DNA from: Streptomyces sp. NBC_00287
Lineage (GTDB): Bacteria > Actinomycetota > Actinomycetes > Streptomycetales > Streptomycetaceae
Length of the DNA: 64,000 bases
Direction of reading: 5' to 3'
Assembly: GCF_036173105.1 (NCBI RefSeq)
Contig: NZ_CP108053.1
Coordinates: 5,828,001 to 5,892,000, forward strand
The number at the start of each line of letters is the position of its first letter. Positions within the stretch are counted from its first letter, which is position 1. Below the pieces are notes generated by a model. That model was not told the origin of the DNA, made no database searches, and was given only the letters and a program-made list of their open reading frames with translations. The position numbers and the translations under genes are program-made. Below, in pieces: positions 57,730-64,000 of this stretch.

Positions 57730-58800
57730 ATGAGCCCCCGCGCCGGGAACGCCGGCACCCGCACTCTCGCGTTCGTCGAGAGTCCGGTACAGCTGCTGAA
57801 TGTGCTGGAGTGGGCGCATGCCCAGGAGCAGGCGCTCGGCGCGGGGCTCACCCTCGTGGTCCTGTCCCCGATCGACCCGATGACCCGCGGCCAGCTGCGA
57901 CGCATGTCGGAGCTGGCCCGTGAGGAGGGGCACGAGGTGCGCTGGGAGGAGGCGCGGGGCGGCGCGGCGGCGCCGTTCCAGACGATCGGTGGCCTGGCGG
58001 GGACGCTCCGCAAGGCATCGCGCGTGGTCCTGGGGGACCCCTTCTCCCGCTATGTCCAGCTGCTGCTGACGATCACTCGCGCCCGTGACCTGGTCGTGGT
58101 CGACGACGGCACGGCGACGATGGAGTTCGTCGCCCAACTGGCCCGTGGTGAACGCCTGGTGCGCTGGCACCGCAAGGGCGGCCGCCCGGGCCCGCGGGAC
58201 CTGATCCTGGCCCCGGCGTCCTCGGCGGCCCGCCGCCGACTGACGCCGGGGGAGAACCGCAGGGTGGAGATCTTCTCCTCCATGCCGATGGAGGAGACCC
58301 TGCCGGGCCTCGCGATGTCGACGAACGACTTCGCCTGGACCCGGGCCCGCTTCGGCCCGCCCCGCATCGGCAAGGGCGCGGACATGGTGGGCACCTCGCT
58401 GGTGGAGACGGGCGTGGTGGACGCCGACCGCTATGTGGAAGCGGTCCACACCCTGGCCAAGGCCCACGGCGCCACCCGCTACTTCGCCCACCGCCGCGAG
58501 AGCACGGAGAAGCTGCACCGCCTGGCGGTAGAAACGGGCCTGGAAATAGTCCGCCCGGACCTCCCCCTGGAACTGATCGCCCGTCGGGGCCCGATCGGCA
58601 AAACGATCCTGAGCTTCCCGTCCACGGTCGTCCACACCCTGCCGCTGGCCCTGTCCGGCACGGACGTCAAGGTCGCGGTCTGCGACATCGACCCCACCTG
58701 GCTCACCGACCACGCCTCACCACGGGCCCAGGGCTTCCTGTCCGGGGTCACGGGCTCGGCCAAGGACGTGCACCGGCTGGCGGCGGTGACGGCGGTCTAG
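57730..58800 (+). CDS. GT-B glycosyltransferase with sialyltransferase-like motifs
   Basis: 356 residues. It begins TRTLAFVESPVQLLNVLEWAH, typical of GT52/POLYST-like sialyltransferases (first strand then a long helix). An acidic-Gly motif VVDDGTAT (124-130), a basic block FAHRRES in the second half (HP-like position), and SFPSTVVHTLPLAL (295-308) at the S-T position. This is the same three-motif logic as the POLYST gene of the locus. It is probably a CMP-nonulosonate-dependent transferase. The ATG at 57730 has only a weak ribosome site. Its TAG stop shares bases with the converging methyltransferase stop. Confidence 0.75.
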   Translation: MSPRAGNAGTRTLAFVESPVQLLNVLEWAHAQEQALGAGLTLVVLSPIDPMTRGQLRRMSELAREEGHEVRWEEARGGAAAPFQTIGGLAGTLRKASRVVLGDPFSRYVQLLLTITRARDLVVVDDGTATMEFVAQLARGERLVRWHRKGGRPGPRDLILAPASSAARRRLTPGENRRVEIFSSMPMEETLPGLAMSTNDFAWTRARFGPPRIGKGADMVGTSLVETGVVDADRYVEAVHTLAKAHGATRYFAHRRESTEKLHRLAVETGLEIVRPDLPLELIARRGPIGKTILSFPSTVVHTLPLALSGTDVKVAVCDIDPTWLTDHASPRAQGFLSGVTGSAKDVHRLAAVTAV

Positions 58801-59462
58801 ACGGGCTTACGAGCCAGCAGGAACGCCCGCGCCATCTTCTCCTCACCCACGGGCTCCCGCACCACCCGCGCCTGCACGACAAGGCCCGCCTTCCTCAGGT
58901 GGGCCGTCACCGTTTCCGGGGTGCGGATGTAGTAGTGCAGGGAGATGTCCTCGCCGAAGCGTTCCGTGAGGTGGATGAGCTCGTCGGCGTCCGCCGTCTG
59001 AAAGGACAGCAGGACATGGCCACCGGGGACCAGGACCCGGTGGAACTCCGTGAACGCGGCCGTCAGACGGTCCGTCGGGATGTGGATGACCGAGTAGAGG
59101 GCGGTGATACCGCCCAGGGTCTCGTCGGGCAGGTCCAGGTCCGTCATCGTGCCGATGTGGAACCGCAGATGCGGGTGCGCCTCGCGGGCCAGGGCCACCA
59201 TGCGCGGCGAGACGTCCACGCCGAAGACCTCGACGCCCAGGCCGTGCAGACGGGCGGTGACATAGCCGGGACCGCTACCCAGATCGCCCACCGGGGCTCT
59301 GGTGTGCTCACCGACCTGCTCGGCGAAGGCGGTGAGGAGGGCCTTCTCCAAGGGGTGGTGGCCCAGACCGTCGGGGTGGCGGTCGGTGTAGGCGGGGGCT
59401 ATCGCGTCGTACGACGTGCTCGTGGCCTGTATGAAGTCCGTGTCCGTGCTCGGGTCCGTCAC
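58797..59462 (-). CDS. Class I SAM-dependent methyltransferase
   Basis: 221 residues. Classic Methyltransf_11/25 core: SYDAIAPAYTDRHPDGLG, VGDLGSGPGYVTARLHGLGVEVFGVDVSP (motif I and the acidic ribose residue; quoted in two parts by position), MTDLDLPDETLGGITALYSVIHI, and VLVPGGHVLLSFQ. The substrate is not predictable; it lies at the outer edge of the nonulosonate locus but reads inward and overlaps the neighbouring stop, so it may be an unrelated gene. The GTG start at 59462 lacks a strong ribosome site. Confidence 0.87.
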   Translation of the reverse strand: MTDPSTDTDFIQATSTSYDAIAPAYTDRHPDGLGHHPLEKALLTAFAEQVGEHTRAPVGDLGSGPGYVTARLHGLGVEVFGVDVSPRMVALAREAHPHLRFHIGTMTDLDLPDETLGGITALYSVIHIPTDRLTAAFTEFHRVLVPGGHVLLSFQTADADELIHLTERFGEDISLHYYIRTPETVTAHLRKAGLVVQARVVREPVGEEKMARAFLLARKPV

Positions 59463-59564
59463 GTGGCCGCAGCCTAGGCGACCCGCGCGGCGGCCGTCGG
59501 CAACTTCACCGAGCCGAAAACTGCCGGACACCCCACAAGTGTGGCCCGCCCTGGACACGTCAGG

Positions 59565-61088
59565 ATGGCCGGTGTGAATGGTGAAGTCATCCTCCGGTCC
59601 CGCTGGCGGCGGGCCCTCCGGGTCGTCGTAGGGATCATGGCGGCCGGGGTCCTCCTCGCCGCCCTGGGTCTCGTCCTGGGAGGTCCGGTTCCGCTCGTCG
59701 CAGTCGGCGCGCTCTGCCTCGGCATCGGTCTCGCCGCGCTGCGCTCCGCCTCGGCCGAGGTCCGTGCCGACGCCCGCGGCATCGCCACCCGGCGCCGGAC
59801 CGTGCCCTGGACGGACATCGCCGACCTGCGCGTACGGGTGAAGACGTGGCCCCGGGGCGAGCAGTCCCGGCATGTCCTCCTAGCACTGCGCGACGGGCGC
59901 GAGCGGCAGCTGCCCCTGCCCGTGGGGTGGGGCAGCGACCGGGACTTCGACACCGACCTGGACGCCCTGCGCGCCCTGCACCATCGTCACGGCACCCCCG
60001 AGTCGGACCGCCTCGTCATCGTCTCCCAGCGCACCGCGGGACGCGGCTCGGTCTGGTCCCCGGTCCTGTGCGTCCTGCTGCTCGCCGGAGCGGGGCTCGC
60101 CGCCTGGCTCGTGCCGCATGTCGATGCGCACGAACGGGAGTGGGAGGCGGCCGTACCGTGCACGGACACCACGCCCGCCGCCGACCGGCGCGAGTGCCTG
60201 TCCACCCTCCCGGCCGTGATCGAGCGGGCCGACAACGACGGGCCGAAGGGGAGTGGCCGACTGTTCTTCGCAGACGATCAGCCGATCGACCGACTCCGAG
60301 TCTCACGGGAGGCCGGCCTGGAGTTCCGGCCCGGTGACAAGGTCGAGCTCACCGTCTGGCGCGGCGACATCATGGAGGTCGCGGGGAGCCGTTACGTCTG
60401 GCGCGAGCATGTCTCCCCGCCCGGCGACCTGGCCGCCATCTCCGCCGGACTCGCCCTCGCCGCGGGCTACCCCGCCGCCCAGATGCTGACGCGCCGGCGC
60501 GGGCGTCGGCTCCCCGACGACGAGGTCCTTCCGTCGGCCCTGCCCTTCGCGGCCGTCCTCGTGGGGACGGGCATGTGGCTGCTGCCCCTGTGCTATCTGC
60601 ACCCCACGACCCTCTTCGACTCCCCGAAGACCGTCATCTGGGCCGCCGCGGGCACCGCCGCCACCCTCGCCATGACCGCCTGGGCCTGGCGCGCCACCGG
60701 CATTCGCACGCCCGCGGAGACCGGGGCGGACACCGAGCAGGAGGAGGTCTTCCTCCCCGCCCGCTTCCTGGAGTCCACCGACTACAACCCGCACGGCTTC
60801 GGCACCCACATCGCCCTCGGCGGCGACGAGCCGCCCGCGGTGACGCCGGGACCCGGGCGATACGCGGCCCGGGTCATCCCGGCCCGGCGGCTCACCGTCA
60901 AGGAGGTACGGCGAGCGCGCGGCAGCGACGGCGACACCGTGCCCCGGAGCTGGCACATCGCCGACCTCGACGACGCCGGGACCCCGGTCCGGCTGGCCGC
61001 GGCCCCGGCCGACCTGACCTGCATCCTGGGCGCGCTGGAGGCCGTACGAACGCTCGAGGGCGCCTCGACGCCGGCTTCCGACAGGTGA
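59565..61088 (+). CDS. Polytopic membrane protein with an N-terminal PH-like domain
   Basis: 507 residues. Two helices (VVVGIMAAGVLLAALGLVLGG; VGALCLGIGLAALRS) precede a PH-like beta domain: VRADARGIATRRRTVPWTDIADLRVRV and RHVLLALRDGRERQLPLP, the bacterial PH pattern of a strand, R-T-V-P-W-x-D-I and a second strand. Then a helix (VLCVLLLAGAGLAAWLV), an extracytoplasmic loop with a Cys pair (VPCTDTTPAADRRECL), three further helices and a cytoplasmic C-terminal domain of about 130 residues (VFLPARFLEST, RYAARVIPARRLTVKEV). Function unknown. ATG 59565 or GTG 59574 may be the start. Confidence 0.72.
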   Translation: MAGVNGEVILRSRWRRALRVVVGIMAAGVLLAALGLVLGGPVPLVAVGALCLGIGLAALRSASAEVRADARGIATRRRTVPWTDIADLRVRVKTWPRGEQSRHVLLALRDGRERQLPLPVGWGSDRDFDTDLDALRALHHRHGTPESDRLVIVSQRTAGRGSVWSPVLCVLLLAGAGLAAWLVPHVDAHEREWEAAVPCTDTTPAADRRECLSTLPAVIERADNDGPKGSGRLFFADDQPIDRLRVSREAGLEFRPGDKVELTVWRGDIMEVAGSRYVWREHVSPPGDLAAISAGLALAAGYPAAQMLTRRRGRRLPDDEVLPSALPFAAVLVGTGMWLLPLCYLHPTTLFDSPKTVIWAAAGTAATLAMTAWAWRATGIRTPAETGADTEQEEVFLPARFLESTDYNPHGFGTHIALGGDEPPAVTPGPGRYAARVIPARRLTVKEVRRARGSDGDTVPRSWHIADLDDAGTPVRLAAAPADLTCILGALEAVRTLEGASTPASDR

Positions 61089-61116
61089 ACAGAACCGACG
61101 CGGCTGTCTGTGGCGT

Positions 61117-61200
61117 GGTATGGGTTGGTAGGAGAGCGGATGGGTGCTTCATGATCGACTCGCCGAAAAGTGAGGGAGTTTACCCATCCCAACCCACACC
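61117..61200 (+). promoter_or_regulatory. Nested inverted repeats upstream of the M20 amidohydrolase gene
   Basis: GGTATGGGTTGG (61117-61128) pairs with CCAACCCACACC (61189-61200) at 11 of 12 positions; inside it GGATGGGT (61138-61145) pairs exactly with ACCCATCC (61182-61189). The two stems share one base at the 3' arms and could stack. The structure ends about 107 bases before the gene start in a 218-bp gap that is AT-richer further on. It may be a structured leader or a set of operator half-sites. Confidence 0.45.
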
Positions 61201-61306
61201 TATGCGTCTGGCGGCCAGTTTTTCTTCCCCTAACGGGCTGAACTTTTGTTGATCGAGGGGCAGTTGGCCACCCGGGCGTCCTACCCTTCAGAGGGTGAAG
61301 CAATTG

Positions 61307-62530
61307 ATGTCCGTAGAGTCCGAGGCCGATCTCCCGGGGGAAGCCGGGGAAGCACTGCTTCCCGGCACGCTGCCCGAGGCGCTGCGTGACGAACTCGTCG
61401 CCTTCCGCCGTGACTTGCACATGCACCCCGAGCTCGGCAACCAGGAGTTCCGTACGACCGCCGCGATCAAGGAGCGCCTGGAGAAGGCCGGCCTCGAGCC
61501 GCGGGTGCTCGCGGTCGGGACCGGGCTCGTCTGTGACATCGGCAACTGGGACGACGGGCTGCCCGCGCTCGCCCTGCGGGCCGACATCGACGCCCTGCCC
61601 ATCCCGGACGCCAAGACCGAGTGCCCGTACCGGTCCACCGTGCCGGACCGGGCGCACGCCTGCGGGCACGACGTCCACACCACCGTGGTGCTCGGCGCCG
61701 GTCTCGTCCTCGCCGACCTGCACAGTCAGGGCCTGCTGCCCCGGCCCGTACGGCTGATCTTCCAGCCCGCCGAGGAAGTGCTGCCCGGCGGCGCCGCCGA
61801 TGCCATCGACTGCGGGGTGCTGGAGGGCGTCGGGCGGATCGTCGCCGTGCACTGCGACCCCCGGGTCGACGCCGGCCGGATCGGCATCCGCGAGGGTGCG
61901 ATCACCTCCGCCTGTGACCGTCTGGAGATCGCGCTGGACGGCCCCGGCGGCCACACCGCGCGCCCGCATCTGACCACCGACCTGGTCACCGCGGTCGCCC
62001 GAGTCGTGACCGACGTGCCCGCGCTGGTCGCCCGGCGCGTGGACACCCGTAGCGGACTCGCCGTGACCTGGGGGCGGATCGAGTCCGGCCACGCCCCGAA
62101 CGTCATCCCGCAGCACGCCGAGCTCTCCGGGACCGTGCGCTGCCTGGACATCGACGCCTGGCGGCAGGCGCCCGACATCCTGGTCGCCGCGATCGACGAG
62201 GTCGCCAACCTGCACCGGGCCAAGTCCGAGATCAACTACGTCCGCGGGGTACCGCCGGTCGTCAATGACTCCGGCATCGCGGAGCTGCTCCGGGACGCCA
62301 TGATCGCCCGCCGGGGCGCCGACTCCGTGGAGACCACCGAGCAGAGCCTCGGCGGCGAGGACTTCTCCTGGTACCTGGAGCACGTCCCGGGCGCGATGGC
62401 CCGCCTGGGGGTGCGCACACCGGGCGAGCGGACGGTGCGGGACCTCCATCAGGGCGACTTCGATGTGGACGAGCATGCGATCACGGTGGGCGTGGAGCTG
62501 TTCACGGCGGCGGCGCTGATCGATCTGTAG
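61307..62530 (+). CDS. M20-family metal-dependent amidohydrolase/aminoacylase
   Basis: 407 residues. Dizinc peptidase family M20D: FRRDLHMHPELGNQEFRT at the N-terminus, LRADIDALPI, HACGHDVHTTVVLGA (metal ligands), QPAEEVLPGGA (catalytic Glu and ligand Glu), PGGHTARP in the dimerisation domain, and a late GGEDFSWYL. It hydrolyses N-acyl or amide bonds, for example N-acetyl amino acids, hippurate or indole-acetyl conjugates; substrate open. ATG 61307 has GAGGG 11 bases upstream; GTG 61295 is the alternative. Stands alone. Confidence 0.9.
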   Translation: MSVESEADLPGEAGEALLPGTLPEALRDELVAFRRDLHMHPELGNQEFRTTAAIKERLEKAGLEPRVLAVGTGLVCDIGNWDDGLPALALRADIDALPIPDAKTECPYRSTVPDRAHACGHDVHTTVVLGAGLVLADLHSQGLLPRPVRLIFQPAEEVLPGGAADAIDCGVLEGVGRIVAVHCDPRVDAGRIGIREGAITSACDRLEIALDGPGGHTARPHLTTDLVTAVARVVTDVPALVARRVDTRSGLAVTWGRIESGHAPNVIPQHAELSGTVRCLDIDAWRQAPDILVAAIDEVANLHRAKSEINYVRGVPPVVNDSGIAELLRDAMIARRGADSVETTEQSLGGEDFSWYLEHVPGAMARLGVRTPGERTVRDLHQGDFDVDEHAITVGVELFTAAALIDL

Positions 62531-62585
62531 GTCCGTTCCGGTTGCGGGTCGAGCGGACCGGGTGGAGTCTGGCGGCATGGCGTTC

Positions 62586-62620
62586 AGGCATGCGCGCTGA
62601 TGTCCTGGAACATGCCTTTT
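62586..62620 (+). terminator. Weak intrinsic terminator after the amidohydrolase gene
   Basis: AGGCATG (62586-62592) pairs with CATGCCT (62611-62617) across an 18-nt loop and is followed by TTT (62618-62620). The stem is short, but the position, 56 bp past the stop, is right. Confidence 0.4.
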
Positions 62621-62687
62621 GAGCCGGTGGTTCACGGGGACGTAACCGGCCATCGGCACGAATGGATAACGGCCACGCGGTACCCCG

Positions 62688-62716
62688 TTCCCAGGAGTGT
62701 CTACGCGCGTTAATGT
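62688..62716 (+). promoter_or_regulatory. Candidate promoter of the BMP lipoprotein gene
   Basis: TTCCCA (62688-62693) and TAATGT (62711-62716) are 17 bp apart, a partial match to the housekeeping consensus, 51 bp before the ATG. Weak but it is the best pair in the 236-bp gap. Confidence 0.3.
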
Positions 62717-62766
62717 GCGCCGAACTCAGCACCCACTGCGGGGCTTGGAGAATGGGGAACTTCACG

Positions 62767-63810
62767 ATGCGTCGGACATCCAAACTGACCCGCGTCGCGG
62801 TGGGGGTCGCGTCGATCGCGCTCGCTGCCACGGCCTGCGGTGGTACCAGCGACAGCGACAGCTCCTCCGAGAAGGAGGACCTCGGTCTCGCCATCGCGTA
62901 CGACATCGGCGGCAAGGGCGACCAGTCCTTCAACGACGCCGCGTACGCCGGCCTGGAGAAGGCCCAGAAGGAGTTCGGCTACAAGACGGCCGACGTCGAG
63001 CCCACCGAGGGCGAGACCGACGCCGACAAGGAGCAGCGTCTGGCCTCGCTCGCTCGGCAGGGCTACAACCCGGTGATCGGCGTCGGCTTCGCCTACGGCC
63101 CCGCGATGGAGGCCGTGGCCAAGGACTACCCCGACACCACCTTCGGCATCGTCGACTCGGTCGTCGAGGGCGACAACGTCGCCTCCCTCGTCTTCGCCGA
63201 GGAGCAGGCCTCCTACCTCGCCGGTGTCGCCGCGGCCAAGGCCACCAAGACCAACACGGTCGGCTTCGTGGGCGGTGTGGACATCCCGCTGATCCACAAG
63301 TTCGAGGCCGGCTACAAGCAGGGTGTCGCGGACACCAACTCCAAGGTCAAGGTCGTCTCGCAGTACCTGACCCAGACCGCGGAGGAGGGCGGCTTCTCCA
63401 GCCCCGACAAGGGCAAGGCCGCCGCCGAGGGCCAGATCGAGAAGAACGCCGACGTCGTTTACCAGGCGGCCGGTCTGTCCGGTCAGGGCGTGATCGAGGC
63501 CGCCGCCAAGGCGAAGGTCTGGGCGATCGGTGTCGACTCCGACCAGTACCAGCAGGAAGCCCTGTCGGCGTACAAGGAGTACATCCTCACCTCCGCGCTC
63601 AAGGACGTCGGCGGCGCGGTCTACGCCCTCGCCGAGTCCGTCAACAACGACGAGCCGCTGACCGGTGTCCAGACCTTCGACCTGAAGGTGAACGGCGTCG
63701 GCCTCGCGGAGAGCAACCCGAAGATGGCCGAGATCGCGGGCCTGACCGACGCGGTGGCCAAGGCGAAGGAAGAGATCATCGCCGGCACCATCAAGGTCAA
63801 GACGGAGTAG
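62767..63810 (+). CDS. BMP-family lipoprotein, ABC transporter substrate-binding protein
   Basis: 347 residues. Type II signal peptide MRRTSKLTRVAVGVASIALA with lipobox ATAC and lipidated Cys24, then a basic membrane lipoprotein fold: LAIAYDIGGKGDQSFNDAAYAGL, EQASYLAGVAAAKATKT, VGFVGGVDIPLIHKFEAGY, VVYQAAGLSGQGVIEAA and AIGVDSDQY. Relatives bind purine nucleosides for uptake by a two-permease ABC system, usually encoded directly downstream; the window ends too soon to show it. ATG 62767 has GGGGAA six bases upstream; a second ATG 15 bases earlier is less likely. Confidence 0.93.
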   Translation: MRRTSKLTRVAVGVASIALAATACGGTSDSDSSSEKEDLGLAIAYDIGGKGDQSFNDAAYAGLEKAQKEFGYKTADVEPTEGETDADKEQRLASLARQGYNPVIGVGFAYGPAMEAVAKDYPDTTFGIVDSVVEGDNVASLVFAEEQASYLAGVAAAKATKTNTVGFVGGVDIPLIHKFEAGYKQGVADTNSKVKVVSQYLTQTAEEGGFSSPDKGKAAAEGQIEKNADVVYQAAGLSGQGVIEAAAKAKVWAIGVDSDQYQQEALSAYKEYILTSALKDVGGAVYALAESVNNDEPLTGVQTFDLKVNGVGLAESNPKMAEIAGLTDAVAKAKEEIIAGTIKVKTE

Positions 63811-63849
63811 TCGCAGCCGCCCGATCGGGCCAAGCGCGTCAAATCGCCT

Positions 63850-63884
63850 GAAGCGGGCGGGTGTCCAGCACACCCGCCCGCTTC
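63850..63884 (+). terminator. 15-bp stem terminator after the BMP lipoprotein gene
   Basis: GAAGCGGGCGGGTGT (63850-63864) and its exact complement (63870-63884) enclose a 5-nt loop, 40 bp past the stop. It would at least attenuate read-through, so downstream transporter genes may be expressed less than the binding protein. Confidence 0.88.
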
Positions 63885-64000
63885 TGCGTTCGAGGCAGAG
63901 GTCACCCACCGCCACCCGTCGTTTGCGGTCGGCAAGCCTCTGGGCACGGCTCGAGTGGTGTTGAGCACGGCCGCATAACAAGGTGGACAGAAGGGGTTTT
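63885..64000 (+). other. Leader of a gene beyond the window
   Basis: No coding region is supported in the last 116 bp. AGAAGGGG at 63989-63996 looks like a ribosome site, so a plus-strand gene probably begins within ten bases after the end, likely the ABC transporter ATPase that usually follows BMP lipoproteins. Confidence 0.4.

Noticed and set aside
1..64000. Mobile element, prophage, CRISPR array or secondary-metabolite megasynthase
   Set aside because: No transposase, integrase, phage structural gene, regularly spaced repeat array, KS/AT or adenylation domain was seen; gene content is chromosomal core plus the nonulosonate locus.

Overview
The window is chromosomal DNA of a high-GC actinomycete, almost certainly Streptomyces. 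Codons are strongly G/C-biased at third positions, GTG and TTG starts are common, and the gene order (glyA, trpS, D,D-carboxypeptidase with an SCO4848-family gene, sdhCDAB, acyl-CoA mutase, nonulosonate cluster, BMP lipoprotein) is, from memory, that of the core region around SCO4837-SCO4884 of S. coelicolor. I see no insertion sequence, phage, CRISPR array, rRNA, convincing tRNA, polyketide synthase or NRPS gene.

Layout. 1-7.7 kb: a truncated ornithine aminotransferase gene, glyA, an ECF sigma factor with a membrane partner and two tandem paralogous exported proteins, trpS and a 2H phosphoesterase. 7.7-12.9 kb: two divergent units holding DprE2- and DprE1-type enzymes, a PAP2 phosphatase, a decaprenyl-phosphate phosphoribosyltransferase-type UbiA protein, a GtrA protein and a YihY protein. 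Together these form a compact decaprenyl-phosphoryl-arabinose (DPA) pathway. 12.8-24.7 kb: D,D-carboxypeptidase, metallophosphoesterase, an orphan peptide-binding protein, an OmpR-type two-component system divergent from an MMPL transporter, TetR, a secreted serine protease, a VOC protein and a small beta-grasp protein ending in Gly-Gly. 24.8-28.2 kb: sdhCDAB. 28.4-44.1 kb: ureide and aminosugar enzymes, small hypotheticals, a large secreted PGRP/FG-GAP protein between two paralogous small genes, two tandem ECF sigma/membrane-partner modules, an L,D-transpeptidase, an acyl-CoA mutase large subunit and a LysE exporter.

44.1-59.5 kb is the most striking part: a nonulosonic-acid (Kdn or sialic-acid-like) glycopolymer locus. 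It encodes a NeuB synthase, a NeuA cytidylyltransferase fused to a HAD phosphatase, a GT29 sialyltransferase-fold enzyme with a helical N-terminal domain, a GT8-helical repeat-pyruvyltransferase fusion, a POLYST-type polysialyltransferase, two more GT-B-like proteins with similar motifs, a GT2 enzyme, an acyltransferase and three methyltransferases. S. coelicolor makes a Kdn-containing teichulosonic acid, and a related genomic region has been linked to it, so this locus probably makes, decorates and polymerises CMP-nonulosonate-derived wall polymer. Individual linkages are not assignable from sequence. 59.5-64 kb: a PH-like membrane protein, an M20 amidohydrolase preceded by a structured leader, and a BMP-family lipoprotein with a strong terminator.

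Many adjacent genes overlap by 1-13 bp (ATGA, TGATG or GTGA junctions) and several convergent pairs overlap at their stops. Starts were chosen by Shine-Dalgarno position, family length and signal peptide position. Uncertain ones are stated.
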